A model generated the notes under the pieces. It did no database searches. It was given only the letters and a program-made list of their open reading frames with translations, and was not told where the DNA came from. Source: JAAXGX01 sp965203565 (GTDB lineage Bacteria > Acidobacteriota > Vicinamibacteria > Vicinamibacterales > UBA8438). Taken from it: DNA of 64,000 bases. Location: NCBI GenBank assembly GCA_965203565.1, contig OZ241896.1:3348001-3412000 (forward strand), written 5' to 3'. A program made the translations under genes and the position numbers. Below are positions 1 through 9,032 of this stretch, in pieces (the stretch's first letter is position 1; each line of letters starts with the position of its first letter).

Positions 1-1064
1 TCCTCCGCCTGGGGGTCGTAGGCGACGACGCGCGCGCCCTGCTCCAGCACGCCGTGCGCGATCGCGATCGACGGGGCTTCGCGCATGTCGTCGGTCTTCG
101 GCTTGAACGCCAGCCCCCACAGCGCGATGGTCCTGCCGCGCAGCGAGGTGAAATGCGTGGTCATCTTCTCGACCAGGCGGCGCTTCTGCGACGCGTTGAC
201 CGCCTCCACCGCCTCGAGGATCCGGCACCGGTACCCGCTCCCCCGAGCGAATTCGACGATCGCTCTGACGTCCTTGGGGAAACAGCTTCCGCCGTACCCC
301 ACCCCCGGAAAGAGAAACGCCGGCCCTATGCGGCGGTCGGCCGCCATCGTGCGGCGGACCTGTTCGACGTCGCCCGAGAACCGCTCGCAGACGTTGGCCA
401 TCTCGTTCATGAACGACACACGCGCGGCCAGCATCGCGTTGGCCGCGTACTTGCTCAGCTCGGCGCTCACGCAGTCCATCACCAGAACGGGAGCGCCCGT
501 CCGCGTGAACGGCGCATACAGCGCGCACATCGTCTCGATCGCGCGCGGGTCGTCCGCGCCGACGACGACCCGGTCGGGCCGCATGAAGTCTTCTATCGCC
601 GCGCCCTGCTTCAAGAACTCCGGATTGCTGACGATGCTGAACGGATGGGAGGTCTCGCGGCCGATGACGGCGCGGAGTCGGACCGCCGTGCCCGGAGGCA
701 CGGTGCTCTTCGTGACGATGACCTTGTAGCCGTTCTGCGCGCGCGCGATCGCCCGGGCCACGTCGATCACGTGGCGGAGATCGGCCGATCCGTCCTCGCC
801 CGGCGGCGTGCCGACCGCAATGAAGACGACGTCGGACGCCCGGACCGCGCGAGCGAGCATCGACGTGAACGCCAGCCGCTTCGTCGCCCGGTTCCTGGTG
901 ACGAGTTCGGCGAGCCCCGGCTCGTAGATCGGGACCCGGCCGCGCCGGAGCGCGCGGAGCTTGGCCGCGTCGTTGTCGACGCAGATGACGTCGTTGCCGC
1001 TTTCCGCGAAACATGCGCCGACGACCAGCCCGACGTAGCCGGCGCCGACCACTGCAATCTTCAA
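1..1064 (-). CDS. ugd: UDP-glucose 6-dehydrogenase (partial, 3' end outside window)
   Basis: Oxidises UDP-glucose to UDP-glucuronate with NAD in the cytoplasm, supplying nucleotide sugar for surface polysaccharide. The reverse strand reads from a TTG at 1064 into a Rossmann motif VVGAGYVGL, and later shows FIAVGTPPGEDG, the STVPPGT segment and the catalytic-cysteine region GVGYGGSCFPKD. The family's C-terminal domain begins (ALWGLAFKPKTDDMREAP) before the window ends, so about 354 codons are seen of roughly 430-450 expected. It is divergent from the glycosyltransferase run starting at 1221. With the UDP-glucuronate decarboxylase at 8073 it forms a route from UDP-glucose to UDP-xylose. Confident on family; substrate preference is inferred from context. 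Confidence 0.93.
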   Translation of the reverse strand, partial: MKIAVVGAGYVGLVVGACFAESGNDVICVDNDAAKLRALRRGRVPIYEPGLAELVTRNRATKRLAFTSMLARAVRASDVVFIAVGTPPGEDGSADLRHVIDVARAIARAQNGYKVIVTKSTVPPGTAVRLRAVIGRETSHPFSIVSNPEFLKQGAAIEDFMRPDRVVVGADDPRAIETMCALYAPFTRTGAPVLVMDCVSAELSKYAANAMLAARVSFMNEMANVCERFSGDVEQVRRTMAADRRIGPAFLFPGVGYGGSCFPKDVRAIVEFARGSGYRCRILEAVEAVNASQKRRLVEKMTTHFTSLRGRTIALWGLAFKPKTDDMREAPSIAIAHGVLEQGARVVAYDPQAE

Positions 1065-1095
1065 CGTCCCCCCAGCTCCGGCGCAAAATCCTTAA

Positions 1096-1103
1096 CGATA
1101 GCA
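1096..1103 (-). promoter_or_regulatory. Probable promoter -10 for ugd
   Basis: The minus strand reads TGCTATCG about 30 bases before the TTG start of ugd. The same extended -10-like TGCTA core precedes several other genes here (25568, 39607, 12265). No convincing -35 was seen. Inferred from sequence only. Confidence 0.35.
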
Positions 1104-1196
1104 CGCGCCGGATTCGGATCGCCTGCCCCGCCGCGGCGCGTCCTCTTCAGCCGGCCGGCCGCCGCCCGGCGCGCGAACGGGGAGCCGCAGACGCTG

Positions 1197-1205
1197 TGCT
1201 ACCAT
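1197..1205 (+). promoter_or_regulatory. Probable promoter -10 for the glycosyltransferase operon
   Basis: TGCTACCAT lies about 16 bases before the GTG start at 1221, in the divergent space shared with ugd. It resembles the extended -10-like elements found elsewhere in the window. The short leader implies a nearly leaderless message. Inference from sequence only. Confidence 0.35.
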
Positions 1206-1220
1206 CCCCCGCAACCGCAT

Positions 1221-2354
1221 GTGCGTGTCCTGATCGATTATCGGCCGGCGGTGCGGGCCCGCACAGGAGTCGGCGAGTGGGTTCACTCCCTGGTGGCGGC
1301 GATGGCCGAGCAGGTTCGCGACCCCGGCGGCGCGCCGCTCACGGTCTTCAGCAGCTCGTGGCGCGACCGGCTGCGTCCGCCGCTGCCGCCCGCCGTCGCA
1401 CGGATCGACCGACGGATTCCGGTGCGGGTCCTCAACTATTGCTGGCACCGGCTCGAGTGGCCGCCGATCGAAGCGGTGGCGGGCGCCCGCTTCGACGTCG
1501 TGCACTCGCCGCACCCGCTTCTGATTCCGTCCCGGTCCGCCGCCCAGGTGGTCACGATCCACGACCTCGACTTTCTCGACCATCCGGCGCGCGCCGACGC
1601 CGAGGTGCGGCGCGACTACCCCGAACTGGCGCGGCGGCACGCGCGGCGCGCCGCCCGGGTCGTGGTGCCGTCGCGTCACACCGCTTCCGAGGTCGAGCAA
1701 CGTCTCGGCGTGTCCGCCGGCCGGATCGCCGTCTGCCCCAACGGAGCGCCGGCGTGGCCGCCTCGCCCGCACGAGCCGGCCGACGGACACATCCTGTTCG
1801 TCGGCGCCCTCGCTCCCCGCAAGAACGTCGGGGGGCTGCTCGACGCGTACGCCGATCTGCTCGGCCGTCGGCCGGACCTGCCGCCGCTGGTGCTCGCCGG
1901 CCCGCCCGGTCCCGAAGCCGACGCCTGGCGCAACCGGATCGGGCGGCCGCCGCTGGCCGGCCGCGTGCAATGTGCGGGCTATCTGGACCGGGCGGCCCTG
2001 AAGCGGTGCTACGAGGCGGCGCGCATGCTGGTCCTGCCGTCGTTCAACGAAGGGTTCGGGCTGCCGGCGCTCGAAGCGATGGCGCTCGGCGTGCCCGTGG
2101 TGGCGTCGAACCGCGGCGCGTTGCCCGAAGTCGTCGCCGACGCCGGGCTGCTGGTCGATCCCGTCGACGCCGGGAGCCTGGCGGCGGCGATCGAACGGAT
2201 GCTCGACGACGAGGCGCTGGCGGGCGCCTGCGCGGCGGCGGGGCCCGCCCGCGCCGCGCGCTACAGTTGGCGGGCCTCGGCCGCGCGGCTGCTGGGCGCG
2301 TATGCGGACGCCCTGGCTGCAAGAACCGGCCGAGAGCCGGATCGACCGACCTGA
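1221..2354 (+). CDS. Glycosyltransferase family 4 protein (first of cluster)
   Basis: Likely transfers a nucleotide-activated sugar to a growing polysaccharide chain at the inner face of the membrane. The protein has 377 residues from GTG 1221, where the family-typical N-terminus MRVLIDYRPA begins; the open frame runs far upstream but that part is non-family. A GT-B donor-site motif EGFGLPALEAMALGVPVVAS lies near residue 275, preceded by FVGALAPRKN at the start of the C-terminal Rossmann domain. It is followed 23 bases later by a second GT4 gene. Sugar and linkage cannot be read from sequence. Confidence 0.9.
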   Translation: MRVLIDYRPAVRARTGVGEWVHSLVAAMAEQVRDPGGAPLTVFSSSWRDRLRPPLPPAVARIDRRIPVRVLNYCWHRLEWPPIEAVAGARFDVVHSPHPLLIPSRSAAQVVTIHDLDFLDHPARADAEVRRDYPELARRHARRAARVVVPSRHTASEVEQRLGVSAGRIAVCPNGAPAWPPRPHEPADGHILFVGALAPRKNVGGLLDAYADLLGRRPDLPPLVLAGPPGPEADAWRNRIGRPPLAGRVQCAGYLDRAALKRCYEAARMLVLPSFNEGFGLPALEAMALGVPVVASNRGALPEVVADAGLLVDPVDAGSLAAAIERMLDDEALAGACAAAGPARAARYSWRASAARLLGAYADALAARTGREPDRPT

Positions 2355-2377
2355 TCGCCGACTCGCCGGCGGACGCG

Positions 2378-3490
2378 ATGCGCATCGGGATCGACGGACG
2401 CGAGCTGCTGGAACCGCGGACCGGCGCCGGCCGGGTGCTGGCGGCGCTCTGCGCCGAATGGATGAAGCATCCCGCGGGCCGACACGACTTCCTGGTCTAC
2501 TATCCGGCGGCGGCCGGCGGCTTCGACGCGCTCGGACCGCCGCTGGCCGGCGCCCGCCCGGACGCCTTCCGCCCCCGGCCGGTCCCCGGCGCGGCCGGGA
2601 CGTGGTGGGAGCAGATCAGGCTGCCGCCGCCCGCCAACCAGGACGCGCTCGACGTCTTCTTCGCGCCGGCGTACTCGGCGCCCCTGCGGCTGACGGCGCC
2701 GTCCGTCGTGACGATGCACGACGTCTCCTTCGCCGCGCATCCGGAATGGTTCCGCTGGCGCGAGGGCCTGCGGCGCCGGTGGCTGGCGGACCGCACGATG
2801 CGTCGGGCGAGCGCCGTGATCACCGTTTCGGAGTTCTCCCGGACCGAGATCGTGCGCTGGTTCGACGTTCCCCCGGATCGGATCCGGGTGGTCCGGCACG
2901 GGATCGACGCCGCGGCCGTGCGGCCGGAACGGCGCCGGGAACGCCCCCTGGTGCTGTACGTCGGCTCCATCTTCAACCGGCGCCACCTGCCGACGCTGAT
3001 CCGCGCGTTCGCCAGGGTCGCTCGGGAGGTTCCCGACGCCGAGCTGGCCATCGTCGGGGCCGACCGGACCTGGCCGCGGCAGGACCTCGCGGCGACGGCC
3101 GACGGCGCCGGCGTGGGCGGCCGCGTCACACTGCACGCCTACGCGCCGGAAGCCGATCTCGCCGCGCTGTACCGCCGGGCGCGGGTCTTCGCCTTCCTCT
3201 CCGAGTACGAAGGGTTCGGCCTGCCCCCGCTGGAGGCGCTCGCGGCGGGCGTGCCGGCCGTCGTGGCCGATACGCCGGTCGCCCGCGAGATCTACGGGGA
3301 GGCCGCGACGTTCGTGCCGCACCACGACGTCCCGGCCATCGCCGAGGCTGTCGTCGCGCTCCTCCGCGACGACGCGCGCCGCGCGCAGGCCCGCGGCCGC
3401 GCTGCGGCGCTCGTCCGCACGTTCTCGTGGGAACGCGCCGCCCGCGACACGCTGGCGGTGCTCGAACAGGCGGCCCGCGGCGGTCCATGA
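2378..3490 (+). CDS. Glycosyltransferase family 4 protein (second)
   Basis: A 370-residue GT-B glycosyltransferase starting at ATG 2378 (MRIGIDGREL). The N-terminal acceptor domain includes FFAPAYSAP and a VVTMHDVSF segment. The C-terminal domain opens at LYVGSIFNRRHLPTLI and carries the donor-binding EYEGFGLPPLEALAAGVPAV motif near residue 285. Its TGA stop overlaps the next ATG (ATGA at 3487), indicating translational coupling with the GT2 gene. Role in polysaccharide assembly is inferred from the cluster. Confidence 0.9.
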   Translation: MRIGIDGRELLEPRTGAGRVLAALCAEWMKHPAGRHDFLVYYPAAAGGFDALGPPLAGARPDAFRPRPVPGAAGTWWEQIRLPPPANQDALDVFFAPAYSAPLRLTAPSVVTMHDVSFAAHPEWFRWREGLRRRWLADRTMRRASAVITVSEFSRTEIVRWFDVPPDRIRVVRHGIDAAAVRPERRRERPLVLYVGSIFNRRHLPTLIRAFARVAREVPDAELAIVGADRTWPRQDLAATADGAGVGGRVTLHAYAPEADLAALYRRARVFAFLSEYEGFGLPPLEALAAGVPAVVADTPVAREIYGEAATFVPHHDVPAIAEAVVALLRDDARRAQARGRAAALVRTFSWERAARDTLAVLEQAARGGP

Positions 3491-4320
3491 ACGACCTGAC
3501 CATCGTCATCGTCGCCTACAACGCGCGGGCGTATCTGGAGCGGTGCCTGGGCGCGCTCCACGCGCCGCCCCCGCGGTGCAGCCACGCAGTCGTCGTGGTG
3601 GACAACGGGTCGCAGGACGGCGGCGTCGATCGGGTCCGCAGGAACTGGCCGTCCGTCCGGATCATCGAGTCGGGCGGAAACGTCGGCTACGCGAAGGCGA
3701 ACAACGCGGCCATCCGGGCGACCGAAAGCGATCTGATCCTGCTCCTCAACAGCGATGCGGAGGTCCGGCCCGGCGCGGTCGATCGCCTGGTCGATCGGTT
3801 GCGCGCGCACCCCGGCGCGGCGGCGGCGGGACCGCGGCTGACCGACGCCGGCGGCGCCGTCGAAATCTCGTTCGGCCCGATGCTCAACCCGTGGAACGAG
3901 GCGCGGCGGAAGCTCCGGGACGCGCTGCTGGCGCACGGGGCGCCGGTGCTGTCCACCTGGATCGCGCGCGCCGCATCGCGTCCGCGGCTGGTCGACTGGG
4001 TCAGCGGCGCCTGCCTGCTGGTGCGGCGCGTCGATGCGGAGGCCGCCGGACTGCTCGACGAACGGTTCTTCCTGTACTTCGAGGACGTCGATTTCTGCGC
4101 CTCGCTCCGCCGGCTCGGCCGCAAGGTGCTGTTCACTCCCGAAGCGGAAGCGGTGCACCACGGCGGGCGCTCCGGCGTTCGCGCGTCGCCCCTCGCGCGC
4201 GCCGCCTACCGCCGCAGCCAGCTCGCCTTCTACGAGAAGCACCACCCGGCCTGGGTCCCGACGCTCCGCCTCTATCTGCGCGCCAGACGCGCGCTGCCGC
4301 CGGCGACGCCGCTGCTATAG
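3487..4320 (+). CDS. Glycosyltransferase family 2 protein
   Basis: A 277-residue GT-A fold enzyme, of the type often annotated as rhamnosyl- or dTDP-sugar transferase. The N-terminus shows VIVAYNARAYLERCL and VVVVDNGSQDGG, followed by GNVGYAKANNAAI and the DXD-like LLLNSDAEV. A later ERFFLYFEDVDFC segment is typical of this GT2 subgroup. It starts with ATG overlapping the preceding stop and is the only GT2 enzyme in a run of GT4 enzymes. Substrate unknown. Confidence 0.9.
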   Translation: MNDLTIVIVAYNARAYLERCLGALHAPPPRCSHAVVVVDNGSQDGGVDRVRRNWPSVRIIESGGNVGYAKANNAAIRATESDLILLLNSDAEVRPGAVDRLVDRLRAHPGAAAAGPRLTDAGGAVEISFGPMLNPWNEARRKLRDALLAHGAPVLSTWIARAASRPRLVDWVSGACLLVRRVDAEAAGLLDERFFLYFEDVDFCASLRRLGRKVLFTPEAEAVHHGGRSGVRASPLARAAYRRSQLAFYEKHHPAWVPTLRLYLRARRALPPATPLL

Positions 4321-4330
4321 TGAGGCGCTC

Positions 4331-5443
4331 GTGCGCATCGCCATCGACGTTCGCAAACTGCACGACTTCGGGATCGGCACGTACGTGCGCAACCTGCTGC
4401 GCCAGCTCTCGCGGCTGGATCACGACACCGAGTACGTGCTGCTGGGCCGGCCCGGCGACGACGGCTTCGCCGGCGAACTGGGAGAGAACTTTCGCCTGGT
4501 CGCGGAATCGTCCGGCCAGTACTCGGTCGGCGAGCAGCTCTCGATCCCGTTCAAGCTCGGACGCGCGTCGCCGAACCTGTTCCATACTCCGCACTACGTC
4601 CTGCCCGTGCTGACCCCCTGCCGCTCCATCGTCACGATACACGACTGCATCCACCTGATCTTCCCGCAGTACCTGCGCAACCGCATGGCGTACGCCTGCG
4701 CTCGCGCCATGTTCTGGACGGCCGTGCATCGCGCAAGCCGGATCCTGACCGTCTCCGAAGCTTCTAAACGCGACATCCTCCGATTCTTCGAAGTGCCTGA
4801 AACGAAAATCTCCGTCATATACAACGCGATCGACGAGCGGCTCCACCGGCGACCGCCGGAAGAGGAGATGCTGCGGGTGCGCGAGCGTTACCAGTTGCAC
4901 GATCGGTTCCTGATGTACGCCGGAAACGTGAAGCCGCACAAGAACCTTGAACGGCTGATCCGGGCGTTCGTGCTCCTCCGTCAGGACGGCCTCGACGATC
5001 TGCAGCTACTCGTCACCGGAAGCGAGGTCTCTCGCTACTCCGCGCTTCGGCGGACGGTGCACCGGTACAATCTGCGCAGGCGCGTGCGGTTTCTCGGCTA
5101 CCAGTCGGAGGACACCCTGGCGGCGCTCTACCGGCTGGCTGACGTCTTCGTCTTTCCGTCGCTGTACGAAGGGTTCGGCCTGCCGCCGCTCGAGGCGATG
5201 GCGGCCGGAACGCCGGTGGTCGTGTCGAACGTGTCGTCGCTCCCGGAAGTGGTGGGCGACGCCGGGGTTCTGGTCAACCCGTACGATCCCCGTTCGATCG
5301 CCGACGGCATTCGCAAGGTGCTGACCGACCGGACGTTGCGCAGTGACCTGCGCGCACGCGGCCTCGCGCGGGCGCGGTCGTTCTCCTGGCCGGCGTCGGC
5401 CGCGCGAATCAGGCGAATCTACGAGGAGCTGGCCGCAGAATGA
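4331..5443 (+). CDS. Glycosyltransferase family 4 protein (third)
   Basis: A 370-residue GT-B enzyme from GTG 4331 (VRIAIDVRKLHDFGIGTYVRN). The glycine-rich GIGTYVRNLL entry, the HTPHYVLP and IVTIHDCIHL segments, the MYAGNVKPHKNLERLI start of the second domain and the LYEGFGLPPLEAMAAGTPVV donor motif are all visible. Its ATGA stop overlaps the next gene at 5440. It is similar in build to the genes at 1221 and 2378, which suggests expansion of one subfamily within the locus. Confidence 0.9.
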   Translation: MRIAIDVRKLHDFGIGTYVRNLLRQLSRLDHDTEYVLLGRPGDDGFAGELGENFRLVAESSGQYSVGEQLSIPFKLGRASPNLFHTPHYVLPVLTPCRSIVTIHDCIHLIFPQYLRNRMAYACARAMFWTAVHRASRILTVSEASKRDILRFFEVPETKISVIYNAIDERLHRRPPEEEMLRVRERYQLHDRFLMYAGNVKPHKNLERLIRAFVLLRQDGLDDLQLLVTGSEVSRYSALRRTVHRYNLRRRVRFLGYQSEDTLAALYRLADVFVFPSLYEGFGLPPLEAMAAGTPVVVSNVSSLPEVVGDAGVLVNPYDPRSIADGIRKVLTDRTLRSDLRARGLARARSFSWPASAARIRRIYEELAAE

Positions 5444-6633
5444 CGTCAGCGACGACCGGCGACGCCGCAGGCGACGACCGGCGCCCGAAGCCGCCGGTGG
5501 CGCCTGCCGACGTCGGGGAGACGCGCGTCGCGCTGGTGCACGACTGGCTCACCGGAATGCGCGGCGGCGAGAAGGTGCTCGAAGCGCTGACCCATCTTGC
5601 GCCCAACGCCGCCGTGTTCACGCTGCTCCACGTCCCGGGCGCGGTCTCGCCGCGGATCGAGGCGACGCGCCCGCGGCGCTCGTTCATCCAGCTCCTGCCC
5701 GGAGCCCGGCGTCATTACCGGCGATACGTCGGCCTCTTCCCGACGGCGATCGAGCAGTTCGACCTCGACGAGTTCGATCTCGTGATCAGCGCCAGCCACT
5801 GCGCGGCGAAATCGGTCGTCACGCCGCAGCGCGCGCATCACCTGTGCTACTGCTTCACGCCGATGCGATACGCCTGGGACCAGTTCGACGCGTACTTCGG
5901 CCGCCGGCGCGTCGGGCCGCTGCGCCACCGGCTGTACCGGGCGGCGTTCGACCGCCTGGCCCGATGGGACGCGGCGACGGCGGGGCGGGTCGACCGGTAC
6001 GTCGCTATTTCGCAGCACGTCGCGGCCCGGATCCGCCGATACTACAATCGGGAGGCCGCGGTCGTGTATCCTCCCGTCGACACGACGTTCTACTGCCCGA
6101 ACGGGTCGACGCCAAGTTCGTATTGCGTGGTCGTCTCGGCGCTGGCGCCGTACAAACGGGTCGACGTGGCGATAGCGGCATGCCGCTTGGCCGGCGTCCC
6201 GTTGCGGATCGCCGGCGACGGGCCGGAGCGCAAGCGGTTGCAGTCGTTGGCCGGGCCGGACGTCGAGTTCGTGGGCGCGTGCTCGGACGGCGAAGTCCGC
6301 GAGCTGTACCGGGGAGCGCAGGCGATGTTGCTGACCGGAGAGGAAGACTTCGGGATAGCCCCCGTCGAGGCGATGGCCTGCGGCCGGCCGGTGATCGGGC
6401 TGTCGAGAGGCGGAGCGGCGGAGACCGTGTCGGACGGCGTCACCGGCGTGCTGGTCGACGAAGCGACTCCTGAAGCGTTCGCCGCGGGGATCGCCCGCGC
6501 CGCGGCGACTGCGTTCGACCCCGCGCAGATCCGCCGTCAGGCGCTGAGATTTTCACTCGAACGGTTTTACGGCGAAATGCGCGGCCGGATCGAGGACGCC
6601 GCCGCGACGCCCGGAGGCGAGGCGCCGCGATGA
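5440..6633 (+). CDS. Glycosyltransferase family 4, mannosyltransferase-like
   Basis: A 397-residue protein with a short disordered N-terminus before VALVHDWLTGMRGGEKVLEA, a hallmark of the WbaZ/MtfA-like GT4 group. Further family features are YCFTPMRYAWDQFDAYFG, the PVDTTFY motif and GEEDFGIAPVEAMACGRPVI. It is coupled by ATGA overlaps to both neighbours (5440-5443 and 6630-6633), so it belongs to the same operon. A mannose or related donor is plausible from the subfamily but unproven. Confidence 0.88.
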   Translation: MTSATTGDAAGDDRRPKPPVAPADVGETRVALVHDWLTGMRGGEKVLEALTHLAPNAAVFTLLHVPGAVSPRIEATRPRRSFIQLLPGARRHYRRYVGLFPTAIEQFDLDEFDLVISASHCAAKSVVTPQRAHHLCYCFTPMRYAWDQFDAYFGRRRVGPLRHRLYRAAFDRLARWDAATAGRVDRYVAISQHVAARIRRYYNREAAVVYPPVDTTFYCPNGSTPSSYCVVVSALAPYKRVDVAIAACRLAGVPLRIAGDGPERKRLQSLAGPDVEFVGACSDGEVRELYRGAQAMLLTGEEDFGIAPVEAMACGRPVIGLSRGGAAETVSDGVTGVLVDEATPEAFAAGIARAAATAFDPAQIRRQALRFSLERFYGEMRGRIEDAAATPGGEAPR

Positions 6634-8066
6634 CCCGGTTGACCCGCTTCCTCGTCGTTTTCCACGCGATCTCGGACGCGGTCCTGGGCATGGCCGCGTT
6701 CGGGCTGGCGTACGCCGTCCGATTCGAGACCGGGCTGATCGCCGCCCCCAAGGGCCAGCCTCCGTTCGGGCAGTACCTCGTTCTGCTCCCGTTCATCGGG
6801 ATCCTGGTCCCGCTGGCGTTCAACCTGCAGGGCGCGTACCGCCTGAGCCGAACCCGGACGCGGGTGGACGACTTCTTCTCGGCCCTGGTCGGCAACGTCA
6901 TCGTGGTCGTGGTCGGCCTGCTGGGCACGCTGTACTTCCAGGTCTACGTCGCCGGCCCGGCGGCGCAGGCGGCGGGAGCGTACGAAGTCTCACGGCTCGT
7001 ATGGACGTTGTACCTGGCGCTGAGCGTCGGCCTGACCTGCGCGTCGCGCGAGACCGTCCGCCTCGTGATACGGCGGCGCATCCGGGCCGGCCTGGGCGTC
7101 AAGCGGGTGCTGGTGGCGGGCGCCGGCGAGCTGGCGAGGCAGGTCGCGGACAAGATCCTCCAGCACCGCGAGTTCGGCTACGAGATCGTGGGGTTCGTCG
7201 ACGACGCGGCGGGCGGCGACACGATAGGATACCGCGGGCTTCCGTTGCTCGGACGGATCGACGACGCCGGGGAGCTGATCCGCCAGGAACGGATCGATCA
7301 GCTCTACGTCGCACTGCCCCTCGACCGGCACGTCAAGATGCTCGACCTGATCGAAACGGCCAACCGGGACGGCATCGAAGTGAAGGTGGCGCCCGACCTG
7401 CTGCACGTCATCGCCTTGCGGGCCCGGCTCGAAGATCTGGACGGCGTGCCGATCATCAACATCAACGACGTGCCGCTCCAGGGATTCAACAACCTGGTCA
7501 AGCGCGCGATAGACGTCGCGGCGGCGACGGCGGCGCTGGCCGTTCTGGCCGTTCCGTTCGCCGTCATATCGGCGATCATCAGACTCACGTCGCCCGGACC
7601 GGTCTTCTACCGGCAGGAACGGATGGGTCTCGACCGGCGGCCGTTCTTCGTGCTCAAGTTCCGGTCGATGCACGCCGACGCGGAGCGCGACACCGGGCCG
7701 GTCTGGACCCGGGACAACGACCCGCGGCGCACGCCGGTCGGCCGGGTGCTGCGCCGGTTCAGCCTCGACGAGCTGCCGCAGCTCTGGAACGTCCTCCGCG
7801 GCGAGATGTCGCTCGTCGGACCGAGGCCGGAGCGGCCGTTCTTCGTCGAGCGGTTCAGGGACCGCGTGCCGCAGTACATGCTTCGCCACAAGGTGAAGTC
7901 CGGCCTCACGGGCTGGGCCCAGGTCAACGGCTGGCGGGGCGACACCTCCATCGAGAAGCGGATCGAGCACGACCTGTACTACATCGAGAACTGGTCGGTG
8001 GGACTCGACTTCAAGATCCTCTGGCTGACGGTGGTCCGCATCTTCTTCCACCGGCACGCCTACTGA
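6630..8066 (+). CDS. Undecaprenyl-phosphate sugar-1-phosphate transferase (WcaJ/WbaP-type)
   Basis: Initiates polysaccharide repeat-unit synthesis by moving hexose-1-phosphate from a UDP-sugar onto undecaprenyl phosphate in the inner membrane. The 478-residue protein has several hydrophobic segments in the first 130 residues, a CoA-binding-like Rossmann domain (RVLVAGAGELARQVADK), one membrane segment near residue 295 and the C-terminal bacterial sugar transferase domain with SPGPVFYRQERMG, LKFRSM, DELPQLWNVLRGEMSLVGPR and GLTGWAQVNGWRG. The full-length layout matches exopolysaccharide polyprenyl glycosylphosphotransferases. It overlaps the upstream glycosyltransferase by ATGA. Confidence 0.93.
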   Translation: MTRLTRFLVVFHAISDAVLGMAAFGLAYAVRFETGLIAAPKGQPPFGQYLVLLPFIGILVPLAFNLQGAYRLSRTRTRVDDFFSALVGNVIVVVVGLLGTLYFQVYVAGPAAQAAGAYEVSRLVWTLYLALSVGLTCASRETVRLVIRRRIRAGLGVKRVLVAGAGELARQVADKILQHREFGYEIVGFVDDAAGGDTIGYRGLPLLGRIDDAGELIRQERIDQLYVALPLDRHVKMLDLIETANRDGIEVKVAPDLLHVIALRARLEDLDGVPIININDVPLQGFNNLVKRAIDVAAATAALAVLAVPFAVISAIIRLTSPGPVFYRQERMGLDRRPFFVLKFRSMHADAERDTGPVWTRDNDPRRTPVGRVLRRFSLDELPQLWNVLRGEMSLVGPRPERPFFVERFRDRVPQYMLRHKVKSGLTGWAQVNGWRGDTSIEKRIEHDLYYIENWSVGLDFKILWLTVVRIFFHRHAY

Positions 8067-8072
8067 TGCATC

Positions 8073-9032
8073 GTGAAGCGGACCGTCGTCATCACCGGCG
8101 CCGCCGGCTTCATCGGGTCGCATCTGAGCGACGCGCTGCTGGCGCGCGGCTACGCGGTCGTCGGCATCGACAACCTGCTGACGGGCGACCTGGCGAACGT
8201 CGCCCATCTGACGGGACAGGACTTTCGCTTCGTCAAGCATGACGTCACGAACTACGTCAACCTCGACGGCTCGGTCGACTACGTGCTGCACTGGGCCAGC
8301 CCGGCGAGCCCGGCCGACTACCTGAACCTTCCGATCCCGACGCTCAAGGTCGGCGCCCTCGGCACGCACAACGCCCTGGGCCTCGCACTCGCGAAGCGGG
8401 CGACGTTCGTGCTGGCCTCCACTTCCGAGGTGTACGGCGACCCGCTGGAGCATCCGCAGCCGGAAACGTACTGGGGCAACGTCAACCCGGTCGGGCCGCG
8501 CGGCGTCTACGACGAAGCCAAGCGGTTCGCGGAAGCGATGACGACGGCCTACCGCCGGTACCACGGGCTCGACACCAGGATCGCCCGGATCTTCAACACG
8601 TACGGGCCGCGGATGCGGTTCGATGACGGCCGGGCGGTCCCGAACTTCATCGCCCAGGCTCTGCGGGGAGAAGACGTGACCGTGTACGGCAGCGGCGAGC
8701 AGACGCGCAGCCTCTGCTACATCAGCGACACCGTCGAGGGGATCGTCCGGCTGATGCATTCGGAAGCGGCCGAACCGGTCAACGTCGGCAACCCCGACGA
8801 GCTGTCCATCACGCAGATCGCCCGCCGGATCATCGAGGCGACCGGATCGCGGTCGACGATCGTCCACCGGCCGCTTCCTGTCGACGATCCGAAGGTGCGC
8901 CGGCCGGACATCTCCCGCGCGCGCGAACTGCTCGGTTGGGAACCGCGCGTCGCATTCGATGACGGGCTGGCTGCTACGATCGACTATTTCCGGTCGCGGA
9001 CCCGTTCGCTCGCGGCGGCGACGCCTGATTGA
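8073..9032 (+). CDS. UDP-glucuronate decarboxylase-like NAD-dependent epimerase
   Basis: A 319-residue SDR enzyme from GTG 8073. It shows the NAD motif GAAGFIGSHL, the WASPASPADYLNLPI segment, STSEVYGDP and the catalytic YDEAKR tyrosine/lysine pair within GPRGVYDEAKRFAEA, then RIFNTYGPRM. These features match UDP-xylose synthase, which converts UDP-glucuronate to UDP-xylose. With ugd at the other end of the locus the two-step pathway from UDP-glucose is complete. Its 3' end overlaps the convergent pgsA by 59 bases. Confidence 0.9.
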   Translation: MKRTVVITGAAGFIGSHLSDALLARGYAVVGIDNLLTGDLANVAHLTGQDFRFVKHDVTNYVNLDGSVDYVLHWASPASPADYLNLPIPTLKVGALGTHNALGLALAKRATFVLASTSEVYGDPLEHPQPETYWGNVNPVGPRGVYDEAKRFAEAMTTAYRRYHGLDTRIARIFNTYGPRMRFDDGRAVPNFIAQALRGEDVTVYGSGEQTRSLCYISDTVEGIVRLMHSEAAEPVNVGNPDELSITQIARRIIEATGSRSTIVHRPLPVDDPKVRRPDISRARELLGWEPRVAFDDGLAATIDYFRSRTRSLAAATPD

